A stretch of 64,000 nucleotides of DNA from Acidimicrobiaceae bacterium (lineage in GTDB: Bacteria > Actinomycetota > Acidimicrobiia > Acidimicrobiales > RAAP-2): assembly GCA_947456245.1 (NCBI GenBank), contig CANGPS010000004.1, positions 1-64,000 of the forward strand, given 5' to 3'. A model generated the notes under the pieces. That model was given only the letters and a program-made list of their open reading frames with translations. It did no database searches and had not been told where the DNA came from. Positions 49,400-58,214 of the stretch are shown one piece after another (position 1 is the stretch's first letter; every line of letters starts with the position of its first letter). The position numbers and the translations under genes were made by a program.

Positions 49400-50725
49400 C
49401 TAGCGGAAGGGGTTCGCGGCCGGATGGGCGATGTCGAGGTACATCGACGTCGACACCAGCACGAGAAGGAACGCGAGGAAGGCGTAGACCACCGGCATCA
49501 TCTTCGTGACGTCGGCCTGGTAGCGCGGACGACCCTTGCGCGTGCGGGCCCACTCGTAGCCGGCGATGACCACGTGACCTCCGTCGAGCGGGAGCATCGG
49601 CAGCATGTTGATCACCCCGATGAAGATGTTGAGCGAGATGAACACCTCGATCAGCGGCAGCAATCCAGCATGAGCTGCCTGGTCTGCGGTCCGGACGGCT
49701 CCGATGATCGACTCCGGCCGTGCGGTCGGCTGGGCTGACGAGCTCGACGACGAGGTGTCCGTCGGATGGGCCACCTGCTGGGCGTAGCTCGACAGGCCGG
49801 CCGGGGAGAACAGGTGGACGATCCCGGAGACAGCACCGAAGGTCGCCTGCTTGACGATCGATCCCGACTGGGCGATGGCCGAGATCGGACCGAGGCGAGA
49901 GGTCCCCGAGGTGAGGCTCACGCCGAGATACCCGCGGGCCGGGCCGTTCACCGGCGCCAGCGTGGCGCCGTCGACGGTGACCGTCCTGCCGTCGATGGGC
50001 GTCACCGTGAGCGTCTTGGACGCACCGGAGCGCTCGACCGTCACCTCGATCGGACGGCCAGCCGAGCGGTGCACCAGGCGGCTCATGTCGGTGTCCTTGG
50101 TCACCCGGTGACCGTCGACGGCCACGATGTGGTCACCCGGGTGGATGCCCGCTGCCTCCGCCGGGGTCGAGGCCGACCCCCCGAGGTGCAGGTAGTTCGA
50201 CACCACCACGATGGACGGATCGGGCCGGCCGATGAGCAGCAGCGCCGAGAACGCCAGGACGAAGGCGATGAGGATGTGCATCGCCGACCCGGCGGAGGCC
50301 ACGATGATGCGCTTGTAGAAGGCCTGGTTCCGATACGCGCGCGGCTCGTCGGAGGGGTGGACCTCCTCTGCGCTCGTCATGCCGATGATCCGGCAGTAGC
50401 CGCCGGCCGGGATGGCCTTGACGCCGTACTCGGTCTCTCCCTTGCGCACCGACCAGAGCCTCGGCCCGAAGCCGACGAAGAACTCGGTGACCTTCATGCC
50501 GGAGCGCTTGGCCGTGATGTAGTGCCCGAACTCGTGCAGGAGCACCATGGCGATGATGGCCAGGATGATCAGGAGCAGCGTCCCCCAGCCGAGGGCCACG
50601 AACAGGGCGCTGACCGCCGCGACCCCGGCCACGAGGCGGACGGCGGCCGCCCTCCCACTCATGGGAGAGGGAACGTGCTCGAACCCCTCATCGGTGGTCG
50701 CCGGCTCGGTCGCGTGCGTCGTCAC
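49400..50725 (-). CDS. rseP: Site-2 membrane metalloprotease (RseP/M50 family)
   Basis: A 441-residue intramembrane protease. The first helix pair carries the zinc motif HEFGHYITAKRSGMKV (near residue 64), and the third zinc ligand is in NMLPMLPLDGGHVV (near 385). A periplasmic PDZ domain (SASTPAEAAGIHPGDHIVAVDG) lies between. It resembles Rip1 of mycobacteria, which cleaves anti-sigma factors and influences envelope lipid composition. The GTG start overlaps the dxr stop (GTGA). Confidence 0.94.
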   Translation of the reverse strand: MTTHATEPATTDEGFEHVPSPMSGRAAAVRLVAGVAAVSALFVALGWGTLLLIILAIIAMVLLHEFGHYITAKRSGMKVTEFFVGFGPRLWSVRKGETEYGVKAIPAGGYCRIIGMTSAEEVHPSDEPRAYRNQAFYKRIIVASAGSAMHILIAFVLAFSALLLIGRPDPSIVVVSNYLHLGGSASTPAEAAGIHPGDHIVAVDGHRVTKDTDMSRLVHRSAGRPIEVTVERSGASKTLTVTPIDGRTVTVDGATLAPVNGPARGYLGVSLTSGTSRLGPISAIAQSGSIVKQATFGAVSGIVHLFSPAGLSSYAQQVAHPTDTSSSSSSAQPTARPESIIGAVRTADQAAHAGLLPLIEVFISLNIFIGVINMLPMLPLDGGHVVIAGYEWARTRKGRPRYQADVTKMMPVVYAFLAFLLVLVSTSMYLDIAHPAANPFR

Positions 50726-51879
50726 GCGTCCATTCTCCCCTGCAGGATCGTCCGTGTGACGTCGCGGGCCTCACGGTCGGCCTCCAGCACCGCATCGACA
50801 TCATCGAGCTCTCGCTGCACGAAGCGCTCCATGGCCTCAGCGACGACCTCGGCGATGCCGAACCACGACAGCCGCTCAGCCAGGAAGGCCTCCACCGCGA
50901 TCTCGTTCGCCGCGCTCATCCAGGCCGGGGCCGCCCCCCCGACGCGCCCAGCCTCGTAGGCGAGGCCCAGGCAGGCGAAGCGCTCCATGTCAGGGGGCGA
51001 GAACTCAAGGGTCATCGGCCCAGAGAGGTCGAGCGGTCCGAAGGCCACGTCGAGGCGCTGGGGGTACCCAAGGGCATAGGAGATGGGCAGCCGCATGTCA
51101 GGGGCGGAGAGCTGGGCGAGCGTGCTGCCGTCGACCATCTCGACCATGGAGTGGACGATCGACTGCGGGTGGACCACGACGTCGATCTGGTCGATGGGCA
51201 CCTCGAACAGCGCTTGGGCCTCGATGACCTCGAGGCCCTTGTTCATCAGGGTGGACGAGTCGATCGTGATCTTCGGACCCATAGACCAGGTCGGGTGGTC
51301 GAGCGCCTCGGCCACCGTGATCGATGCCAGCTGCTCCAGGGAGGCCTGCCGGAAGGGCCCGCCAGAGGCGGTCAGGATGAGGCGGCGGACCTCGCCTCGA
51401 CCCGCCTCCGGGAGGCACTGGTGGATGGCGCAGTGCTCGGAGTCCACCGGCACGATCTGCGCTCCGGGCGTCTGGCGCACCCGAGCCACCACCGGGGCGG
51501 CGGCGATCAGCGACTCCTTGTTGGCCAAGGCCAGCCTGCGACCGGCGGCCAGGGCGGCGATCGTCACCGGCAGGCCGGCGAACCCCATCACCGCGTTCAC
51601 CGCCACGTCTGCGCTCCGCGCGGCGACCGCGAGGCCTTCGGGTCCGACCAGGACCTCGACCGGACGATCGATCCGGGCGGCCAGGGCGTCTCGCTCGGGT
51701 TCGCTGGCTACGACCACGATCTCCGGGCGCCACCGCTCAACCTGGGCGACGAGCAGGTCCGAGCACCGCCCGGCGGCCAACGCCATGACCGAGAAGCGTC
51801 CCTCGTGATGCTCGATGACGTCGAGCGTCTGCGTGCCGATGGACCCCGTCGAACCGAGAACGCTGACGGTGGTGGTCAT
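50722..51879 (-). CDS. dxr: 1-deoxy-D-xylulose 5-phosphate reductoisomerase
   Basis: A 385-residue DXR (IspC), the NADPH- and metal-dependent second step of the MEP pathway. The NADPH loop is SVLGSTGSIGTQTLDV at the N-terminus, and ANKESLIAAAP and PVDSEHCAIHQ carry catalytic and metal-binding residues. LTASGGPFR and GPKITIDSSTLMNKGLE are the substrate-binding segments. The start is the ATG at 51879, eight bases beyond the cdsA stop region; the longer frame to 51972 lies in cdsA. Confidence 0.95.
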   Translation of the reverse strand: MTTTVSVLGSTGSIGTQTLDVIEHHEGRFSVMALAAGRCSDLLVAQVERWRPEIVVVASEPERDALAARIDRPVEVLVGPEGLAVAARSADVAVNAVMGFAGLPVTIAALAAGRRLALANKESLIAAAPVVARVRQTPGAQIVPVDSEHCAIHQCLPEAGRGEVRRLILTASGGPFRQASLEQLASITVAEALDHPTWSMGPKITIDSSTLMNKGLEVIEAQALFEVPIDQIDVVVHPQSIVHSMVEMVDGSTLAQLSAPDMRLPISYALGYPQRLDVAFGPLDLSGPMTLEFSPPDMERFACLGLAYEAGRVGGAAPAWMSAANEIAVEAFLAERLSWFGIAEVVAEAMERFVQRELDDVDAVLEADREARDVTRTILQGRMDA

Positions 51880-51886
51880 GGCCGCC

Positions 51887-53404
51887 TCAGCCGAGGTGGA
51901 ATGCCCGGACCACGAAGTACGTGGCAGGCAGCACGAACAGCAGCCCGTCGACCCGGTCGAGCATTCCGCCATGACCGGGCAGCAGCCGGCCCATGTCCTT
52001 GAGCCCGAGGTTCCGCTTGATCATCGACTCCGCCAGGTCGCCGAGGGGCGCCACGATGGAGACCACGATGCCGAGCGTCAGGGCGCTTGGCAGCGTCCAG
52101 GGGTGGATCAGCTGGACCACGATCACCGACATCAGGATCGCGGCGGCGGATCCGCCCACGAGGCCCTCGACGGTCTTGGCCGGGCTGATGGTCGGAGCCA
52201 GAGGACGCTTGCCCATCGACGCACCCACGAACAGGGCGGCGATGTCGTAGGAGATCGTGGCGAGGATCGCGCCGAGCAGGAAGGCGAGGCCGTGGCGGTC
52301 CGGGAACAGGTTCGGGTTCAAGAGCAGCGCAGCGAACGACCCGAACACCCCGACCCAGACGAAGACGAGCATGGTCGAGGACAGGCCGGTGAGCATGTTC
52401 TTGCGGTCGTGGCCGGCCATGAACCACACGATGGTGAAGAGAAACAGCAACACCGCGATCAGCCCCAGCGCCTGGGTGCCTCGGTTGTAGGTCGCGATCA
52501 TCAACGTGACGGTCGCCACCAGGCCCAGCAGCGTGGCGGGGTGCTGGTGGCCCCGGCGGAACGCCGCATAGGCCTCAGCTGCGGCCAGGGTCACGACCAC
52601 GACGACGAGCAGCATGGCCAGGACGGTGCCGATGTCGAAGGTGACGAGGACCAGCAAGGCGATGATCACCCCGGTCGCGACCGCCACAGGGATGTTGCGG
52701 TCCGCGCTCGCACCCTGCTGAGCGACCGGGCGCTCGCGCCGAGCCGGGGCCGAGGTCTCTGAGGGTGTCTCGCCGTCCACGGACTCCGTGCCGTCGCTAC
52801 CCTCGCCCGTCGCCGTCGTGCGTGCTCGCCCACGCGACCGCGTGCGATCTGCGGAACCGCTGCGACTGTGGGCTCCTCGCCGGCGAGCCGGTGGCTCGGC
52901 ATCGGAGGCGACGACTGCGGGGATGGTGGCCGTGAGCGGATCGATGGGATCATCGTCGCCGGCGTCAGCAGCGTCAGCGGCTTCAGACGTCTCGGCGTCG
53001 AGGTCGAACTCCCAGGGCTGGCGCTCCTCGAGCACCTGCTCGCTGACCAGTGCGCCGGTGATCTCCTCGTCTACCGATGAGAGCAGGGAGGCATCGAAGG
53101 CCTCCTCCTCGGCGACCCAGTCGCTGTCGTCCTCGCGCCAGGTCGGCGACTGCACCGCCGCCCAGGGATCGGCGTCAGCCTGCGCGTCGGGACGGCTCAG
53201 GACCGCCGGCACCTGACCGGTTGCGTTCTCTGTCCAGTGCGGGAGCTCGGTCTCGGGCGCGGGCGGAGCGGGGTCCTCGGCGACGAGATCGCTGAAGAGG
53301 TCTTCAGAGGCAGGGGTGGCCCCGGTGATGCGCACCACGGGCGCTGAGGGCGCCTCCGCAGCGTCCTCAGGGTCGTCGAAGAGCGGCGGTCGGTCGTCAG
53401 ACAT
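51887..53404 (-). CDS. cdsA: Phosphatidate cytidylyltransferase with long acidic N-terminal extension
   Basis: A 505-residue CDP-diacylglycerol synthase. The membrane catalytic half (about residues 235-505, eight hydrophobic segments) ends with the family signature SMIKRNLGLKDMGRLLPGHGG followed by MLDRVDG. The first 230 residues are unlike usual CdsA: acidic and low complexity, then basic Arg/Ser/Gly-rich, presumably a disordered cytoplasmic domain. The ATG at 53404 overlaps the frr stop by eight bases. The enzyme supplies CDP-DAG for phospholipids and phosphatidylinositol. Confidence 0.93.
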   Translation of the reverse strand: MSDDRPPLFDDPEDAAEAPSAPVVRITGATPASEDLFSDLVAEDPAPPAPETELPHWTENATGQVPAVLSRPDAQADADPWAAVQSPTWREDDSDWVAEEEAFDASLLSSVDEEITGALVSEQVLEERQPWEFDLDAETSEAADAADAGDDDPIDPLTATIPAVVASDAEPPARRRGAHSRSGSADRTRSRGRARTTATGEGSDGTESVDGETPSETSAPARRERPVAQQGASADRNIPVAVATGVIIALLVLVTFDIGTVLAMLLVVVVVTLAAAEAYAAFRRGHQHPATLLGLVATVTLMIATYNRGTQALGLIAVLLFLFTIVWFMAGHDRKNMLTGLSSTMLVFVWVGVFGSFAALLLNPNLFPDRHGLAFLLGAILATISYDIAALFVGASMGKRPLAPTISPAKTVEGLVGGSAAAILMSVIVVQLIHPWTLPSALTLGIVVSIVAPLGDLAESMIKRNLGLKDMGRLLPGHGGMLDRVDGLLFVLPATYFVVRAFHLG

Positions 53405-53969
53405 CGAGGAGCTCTGCTTCCTTGTGCCCGAGCAGCTCGTCGATGGCATCCACACCGTCGTGGGTCACCTTCTCGAGCGCCTTCGCCGCCCGCTCGTGCT
53501 CGTCCGAGGAGAGCTCTCCGTCCTTCTCGAGCTGGTCGAGCTCGTGCCGCGTGGCGCGGCGGAGGTTCCTGACCTGGATCCGGCCGTCCTCGGCCTTCTG
53601 CCGCACGACCTTGACCATGTCGCGACGCCGCTCCTCGGTGAGAGGCGGGAACGCCAGCCGGATGACCTGGCCGTCGTTGGACGGGTTGATCCCGAGGTCC
53701 GACGAGGTGATCGCCTTCTCGATGGCCGCCATCGATCCCTTGTCGAACGGGACGACCTGCAGCAGGCGAGCCTCGGGGACGTTGAAGCTGGCCAGCGACT
53801 TGAGGGGCGTGGGCGTGCCGTAGTAGTCGACCATCAGCCCCTCGATGATCGCCGGGGTGGCGCGTCCGGTGCGCACCGTGCCGAAGTCTGCCTTCACATG
53901 CTCGAGGGCCTTGGCCATCTTCTCCTTGGCCTCGTCGAGCACCAGTGCTGCCATGTCGTCGTCCATCAC
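53397..53969 (-). CDS. frr: Ribosome recycling factor
   Basis: A 190-residue RRF that splits post-termination ribosomes with EF-G. Conserved parts are MAKALEHVKADFGTVRTGRA near the N-terminus, INPSNDGQVIRLAFPPLTEERR near the centre and VRNLRRATRHELDQLEKDGE. A GTG at 53969 overlaps the pyrH stop and an ATG follows directly at 53966; either may initiate. The order pyrH-frr-cdsA is conserved. Confidence 0.96.
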   Translation of the reverse strand: MMDDDMAALVLDEAKEKMAKALEHVKADFGTVRTGRATPAIIEGLMVDYYGTPTPLKSLASFNVPEARLLQVVPFDKGSMAAIEKAITSSDLGINPSNDGQVIRLAFPPLTEERRRDMVKVVRQKAEDGRIQVRNLRRATRHELDQLEKDGELSSDEHERAAKALEKVTHDGVDAIDELLGHKEAELLDV

Positions 53970-54685
53970 GTGACCAGCGTACCGACGGAACCGCCCGAGA
54001 GCGCAGTCCGCAGGTTGTTGGGGGCCATGAGGTCGAACACGCGGATCGGGAGCTCGTTGTCCGAGCAGAAGGTGATGGCGGTCAGATCCATGGCCCGCAG
54101 GTCCTTCGTGACGACATCTCGGAAGGTCACCTGGTCGTAGCGCTGGGCGCCCGGGTCCTTCTTCGGGTCGGCGGAGTAGATCCCGTCGACGCCACCGTGG
54201 GTCCCCTTGAGCAGCATCGACGCCTCGATCTCCGCGGCACGCAGGGCGGCGGCCGTGTCCGTCGTGAAGTACGGGTTCCCCATCCCAGCGGCGAAGACCA
54301 CCACGCGCTTCTTCTCGAGGTGACGCATGGCACGCCGCCGGATGTAGGGCTCGGCGACCTCGGTCATCCGGATCGCCGAGAGCACTCGGGTGGGCTGGTT
54401 GTGGGCCTCGAGGGCATCTTGGAGCGCAAGGGCGTTGATGACCGTGCCGAGCATCCCCATGGCGTCGGAGGTCGAGCGGTCCATGCCCGCCATCTCTCCG
54501 GTCGCCCCGCGCCAGATGTTCCCGCCGCCCACGACGATGGCGAGCTCGAGGTCGAGCTCCTCGCGCGTCTCGGCGATCTCACGGCACAGCCGATCAACCG
54601 TGGCGGCGTCGATCGTCTGGTCCGACGCCGTGGAAGCCAAGGCCTCCCCGGACATCTTGAGGACCAGCCTGTTCTCGACGCCCAT
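53966..54685 (-). CDS. pyrH: UMP kinase
   Basis: A 239-residue bacterial UMP kinase of the amino acid kinase fold. Recognisable segments are RLVLKMSGEALA (phosphate-binding lysine), IVVGGGNIWRG, ADTAAALRAAEIEA-like and KGTHGGVDGIYSADPKKDP. It phosphorylates UMP for pyrimidine nucleotide supply and is GTP/UTP-regulated in most bacteria. It lies ten bases after tsf. Confidence 0.95.
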   Translation of the reverse strand: MGVENRLVLKMSGEALASTASDQTIDAATVDRLCREIAETREELDLELAIVVGGGNIWRGATGEMAGMDRSTSDAMGMLGTVINALALQDALEAHNQPTRVLSAIRMTEVAEPYIRRRAMRHLEKKRVVVFAAGMGNPYFTTDTAAALRAAEIEASMLLKGTHGGVDGIYSADPKKDPGAQRYDQVTFRDVVTKDLRAMDLTAITFCSDNELPIRVFDLMAPNNLRTALSGGSVGTLVT

Positions 54686-54695
54686 GCCCGTCGCC

Positions 54696-55490
54696 TCAGT
54701 CGCCGATGATGACCTGGGCGAACGACACCAGGGTCGCGTCGCCGAGCAGGTCGGCGATCGACTTCTTCTCGTCCTTCACATAGGACTGCTCGAGGAGCAC
54801 GCGCTCCTTGAACCAGCCGGTGAGGCGCCCTTCGATGATCTTGGGCATCGCGGCCTCGGGCTTGCCCTCGTTTCGGCTGATGTTCTCGATGGTGGCCTTC
54901 TCGGCCTCCACCTCGTCCGCGGGCACCTGCTCGCGGGTGGCGAACTCCGGACGTGAGAAGGCGACGTGCACGGCGATGTCGTGCGCCAGCTCCTCGGTGC
55001 CGCCCTGGAGCTGCACGATGACGGCGTTGACGCCGCGGTCGGCCTGGAGGTGCACGTAGGTGTCGATGACCTGACCCTCGCCGGCCGTGACGTACACGAC
55101 CTCGCCCACGGAGATGTTCTCCTTGAGGGTGGTGCGCAGCTCGTCGATCTTGTCGGCGAAGGCGTCCACCGCGGACGGGCCCTCCGCGCAGACCTTGGCG
55201 GTCATCTCGTCGACGAGGCTCACGAACTCCGCCGACTTCGCCACGAAGTCGGTCTCGCAGCGGAGCTCGACGATGGCGGCGGCGCCGTTGTCACGGATGG
55301 CCGTGACGGCTCCCTGGCTCGCCTCGCGGTCGTTGCGCTTGGCAGCACTCGAGATGCCCTGCTCGCGCAGCCACACGGTGGCCTTGTCGATGTCCCCGTC
55401 GTTCTCGATGAGCGCCCGCTTCGCGTCGAGCATGCCGACGCCGGTCGACTTGCGGAGCGACTGGACGTCCTTTGCGCTGATGTCTGCCAT
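54696..55490 (-). CDS. tsf: Elongation factor Ts
   Basis: A 264-residue EF-Ts, the nucleotide exchange factor of EF-Tu. The N-terminal UBA-like helix MADISAKDVQSLRKSTGVGM and the core TDFVAKS-type motif (ELRCETDFVAKSAEFVSL) are clear. The C-terminal subdomain has LEQSYVKDEKKSIADLL. It sits five bases after rpsB, in the universal rpsB-tsf arrangement. Confidence 0.96.
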   Translation of the reverse strand: MADISAKDVQSLRKSTGVGMLDAKRALIENDGDIDKATVWLREQGISSAAKRNDREASQGAVTAIRDNGAAAIVELRCETDFVAKSAEFVSLVDEMTAKVCAEGPSAVDAFADKIDELRTTLKENISVGEVVYVTAGEGQVIDTYVHLQADRGVNAVIVQLQGGTEELAHDIAVHVAFSRPEFATREQVPADEVEAEKATIENISRNEGKPEAAMPKIIEGRLTGWFKERVLLEQSYVKDEKKSIADLLGDATLVSFAQVIIGD

Positions 55491-55495
55491 GGTGA

Positions 55496-56341
55496 TCAGG
55501 CCTCCGTGGGAGCAGGGGCGTCTGCAGCGGCAGGCGCCGGGGCGGGTGCTGCCTCGACCGGTGCCTCAGCGGCGGCCGGAGCGGCGGTGGGAGCAGGTGC
55601 GTCGGCTGCCGGTGCGGCGGCAGGCGCCGGAGCGGCCTGGGCCTTGGGGCGGTTGGCGGCGATGAAGCGGCCCTCGACCACGGCGTCGGCGATCACGCGG
55701 CACAGCAGCTCGCCCGAGCGGATGGCGTCGTCGTTGCCCGGGATCACATAGTCGATGAGGTCCGGGTCGCAGTTGGTGTCGACCACGGCGACGACCGGCA
55801 GCCCGAGCTTGTTCGCCTCGTTGACGGCGATGTGCTCCTTGTTGGTGTCCATCACGAAGATGGCGTCGGGGAGCTTGCCGAGGCCGGAGATGCCGCCGAG
55901 GTTGCGGTCGAGCTTGTCGAGCTCCCGGGTGTGGCGAAGGGCCTCACGCTTGGGCATGCCCTCGAAGTCGCCGGCGCGCTGCATGACGCGCAGCTCCTGG
56001 AGCCGCTTGACACGGCCCGACACGGTCTGGAAGTTGGTGAGCATGCCGCCGAGCCAGCGGTGGTTGACATACGGCATGCCGCAGGCGTCGGCGTAGCCCG
56101 AGATCGGGCCCTGCGCCTGCTTCTTGGTGCCCACGAACAAGATGGTCCCGCCACCGGCCACGAGGTCGCGCACATAGGTGTACGACGACTCGATGCCCGT
56201 CAGGGTCTTGTGGAGGTCGATCAGATAGATGCCGGAGCGCTCTCCGTAGATGAAGCGGCGCATCTTGGGGTTCCAGCGTCGGGTCTGGTGCCCGAGGTGG
56301 ACGCCAGCGTCAAGCAGCTGGCGCATCGTGACCACAGCCAT
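55496..56341 (-). CDS. rpsB: 30S ribosomal protein S2
   Basis: A 281-residue S2. The core (residues 1-232) shows [43 protein letters not shown] and NLGLP-type segments. The last 50 residues are an Ala/Pro repeat tail, as in several high-GC actinobacteria. Two ATGs are possible: AAGGAG directly abuts the one at 56347 but is six bases from the one at 56341, so the latter is chosen. The leader upstream is structured. Confidence 0.96.
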   Translation of the reverse strand: MAVVTMRQLLDAGVHLGHQTRRWNPKMRRFIYGERSGIYLIDLHKTLTGIESSYTYVRDLVAGGGTILFVGTKKQAQGPISGYADACGMPYVNHRWLGGMLTNFQTVSGRVKRLQELRVMQRAGDFEGMPKREALRHTRELDKLDRNLGGISGLGKLPDAIFVMDTNKEHIAVNEANKLGLPVVAVVDTNCDPDLIDYVIPGNDDAIRSGELLCRVIADAVVEGRFIAANRPKAQAAPAPAAAPAADAPAPTAAPAAAEAPVEAAPAPAPAAADAPAPTEA

Positions 56342-56474
56342 GGTCATCTCCTTCGTTTCTTAGCGGTTGTCAACCCGAGCTGCAGCGCTCTGACACAGCA
56401 GAGCGACCGTAAGGACGCAGCGGGGCGGTTCTCCTAGTTGGCGTCGCACCGGTTGGTGAGACCCCGCCACTCTA
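56342..56474 (-). promoter_or_regulatory. rpsB leader with hairpin and -10-like TAGAGT
   Basis: TAGAGT (56469-56474, minus strand) would start an rpsB-tsf transcript with a leader of about 120 bases. Within it CGCTCTG and CAGAGCG form a perfect 7-bp stem with a 6-base loop (56386-56405). S2 autoregulates its own leader in other bacteria, so this hairpin is a candidate element; I cannot match it to a known rpsB leader motif by eye. Confidence 0.4.
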
Positions 56475-56519
56475 GCCCGACCAGACCGACCCCTCCACCG
56501 CTCCCGTCGACCTCGGGGG

Positions 56520-57398
56520 TCAGGCCCGAGGGTGGGTCTGGTCGTAGACCCGCTGGAGCCGATCCTTCGAGACGTGCGTGTAGATCTGCGTCGTGCCGAG
56601 GCTCGCGTGACCCAGCAGCTCCTGGACCACCCGGAGGTCCGCCCCACCGTCGAGCAGGTGGGTGGCGTAGGTGTGGCGGAGGGCGTGGGGGTGCGTGGGC
56701 TGCGTGGAGCGCCGGTCGAGGATCCGACGGACATCTCGGGGTCCGAGTCGCCCGCCGCGACGATTGAACACCAGCGCTCGGGATGGGGACGACTCGGTCA
56801 TGAGTGCGCTTCGCGCCGAGTCGAGGTAGATCTCGATCCACTGGGTGCAGCGCTCGTGGATCGGGACCTGGCGCTCCTTGGAGCCCTTGCCCAGCACCGT
56901 CAGCGTGCCGGTCGCCAAGTCGATGTCGTCGAGGTCGAGACCGCACAGCTCCGAGACCCGGATCCCAGCGGCGTAGAGCATCTCGATGACCACCTGGTCC
57001 CTGATCTCGATCGGGTCGGATCGATCGACGGGACCGTCGAGCAGGTCGACGAGTTCAGCCTGTCCGACGAGGTCCGGCAGGCGCGACGCGGCAGACGGAG
57101 CACTCAGTCGGGCGGCTGGATCCTCGGCGATGACCGACCGCTCCGCCAGCCAGGAGAAGTACGCCCTGATCGATGCGGCCTTTCGAGCGATCGTCGCCTT
57201 GGTCAGGTCGCGATCTGCCAGCGAGGCCATCCACCCGCGCAGCTCGAGTCGAGTCACCCTGCCCGGGTCCGTGACACCTCGACCGGCGAGGTAGGTCGCC
57301 AGCTGCCTCACATCGGCGAGGTAGGCCCTGCGCGTCGACGGAGACCGGCCGTCGAGCCAGCGGCCGAACCCGTCGAGCTCGAATGGGTCGCTCGCCAT
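56520..57398 (-). CDS. xerC: Tyrosine recombinase XerC
   Basis: A 292-residue tyrosine recombinase. The N-terminal SAM-like core-binding domain (residues 1-85) is followed by the catalytic domain with Arg in YAAGIRVSELCGL, Lys in VLGKGSKERQVP, HxxR in HPHALRHTYATHLL and HxxLGHASLGTTQIYTHVS containing the nucleophilic tyrosine. The chromosomal position beside rpsB and its length suit XerC, which resolves dimers at dif with FtsK help; XerD would be elsewhere. It starts six bases after TAGCCT, so it is probably leaderless. Confidence 0.93.
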   Translation of the reverse strand: MASDPFELDGFGRWLDGRSPSTRRAYLADVRQLATYLAGRGVTDPGRVTRLELRGWMASLADRDLTKATIARKAASIRAYFSWLAERSVIAEDPAARLSAPSAASRLPDLVGQAELVDLLDGPVDRSDPIEIRDQVVIEMLYAAGIRVSELCGLDLDDIDLATGTLTVLGKGSKERQVPIHERCTQWIEIYLDSARSALMTESSPSRALVFNRRGGRLGPRDVRRILDRRSTQPTHPHALRHTYATHLLDGGADLRVVQELLGHASLGTTQIYTHVSKDRLQRVYDQTHPRA

Positions 57399-57404
57399 GC
57401 ACCG

Positions 57405-57410
57405 AGGCTA
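57405..57410 (-). promoter_or_regulatory. -10-like element (TAGCCT) for xerC
   Basis: TAGCCT on the minus strand with six bases to the xerC ATG. A plus-strand TATCGT at 57448-57453 is a candidate -10 for the divergent response regulator gene, giving that transcript a leader near 58 bases. Confidence 0.48.
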
Positions 57411-57517
57411 GGCCCGCCGGCGCCGCGAGAGATGCAGGGACGTGGCGTATCGTGACCTCAGAGGGTGCCGTCGCCACCACGGGTCGGGACCACGATGCGA
57501 AAGGCAGGCGTGCTGCG

Positions 57518-58204
57518 ATGACGGACCGAATCCTCCTGGTGGAGGACGACGAGCGGATCCGATCGTCCATGCGGCTCTCCTTCGAGGGCGAGGGCTACGA
57601 CGTCAGCGAGGCCGGGAGCGGGGAGGAGGCCCTCGACCGCTTCGCACACGGCGACATCGATCTCGTCCTCGTCGATCTGATGCTGCCTGGCATGGACGGC
57701 TTCGAGTGCTGCCGCGCCATCCGGCGCGGCTCGGCCGTCCCCATCATCATGGTGACCGCCCGCTCGGACACCCATGACGTGGTGGCCGGACTCGAGGCCG
57801 GTGCGGATGACTACGTCACCAAACCCTTCGTCCCCAAGGAGCTCGCCGCTCGGATGCGGGCCCTGTTGCGACGTGCCCGCACGGACGAGGAGTCAGCGGA
57901 GGCCTCGACCGCGATCGGCGATCTCGTGCTCCTCCCGGACGAGGGCGTGCTCCGCCGCGCTGACGGCTCCGAGGTGCACTGCACACGAACGGAGTTCCGA
58001 CTGCTCTGCGAGCTTGCGGCCACGCCGAACAAGGTCGTGAGCCGCGAGCAGCTGCTCGAGCGGATCTGGGGCTACGGCTACTTCGGCGATGGCCGCCTCG
58101 TCGACGTCCACGTCAGGCGCTTGCGGACGAAGATCGAGCCCGACCCAGCGCTCCCCCGCCATCTCGTGACCGTCCGCGGTCTCGGCTTCAAGCTCGTCCC
58201 ATGA
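57518..58204 (+). CDS. OmpR-family response regulator (MtrA-like)
   Basis: A 228-residue response regulator. The receiver domain has the acidic pair DD (residues 10-11), phosphoacceptor Asp in LVLVDLMLPGMDG (near 54), Thr in IIMVTARSD and Lys in DDYVTKPF. The C-terminal winged helix ends with RRLRTKIEPDP and VTVRGLGFKL. The gene order with a histidine kinase and a GerMN lipoprotein matches mtrA-mtrB-lpqB, which governs cell-wall and division genes in actinobacteria. The longer frame from 57383 is not supported. Confidence 0.88.
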   Translation: MTDRILLVEDDERIRSSMRLSFEGEGYDVSEAGSGEEALDRFAHGDIDLVLVDLMLPGMDGFECCRAIRRGSAVPIIMVTARSDTHDVVAGLEAGADDYVTKPFVPKELAARMRALLRRARTDEESAEASTAIGDLVLLPDEGVLRRADGSEVHCTRTEFRLLCELAATPNKVVSREQLLERIWGYGYFGDGRLVDVHVRRLRTKIEPDPALPRHLVTVRGLGFKLVP

Positions 58205-58214
58205 GGAACCGGCC

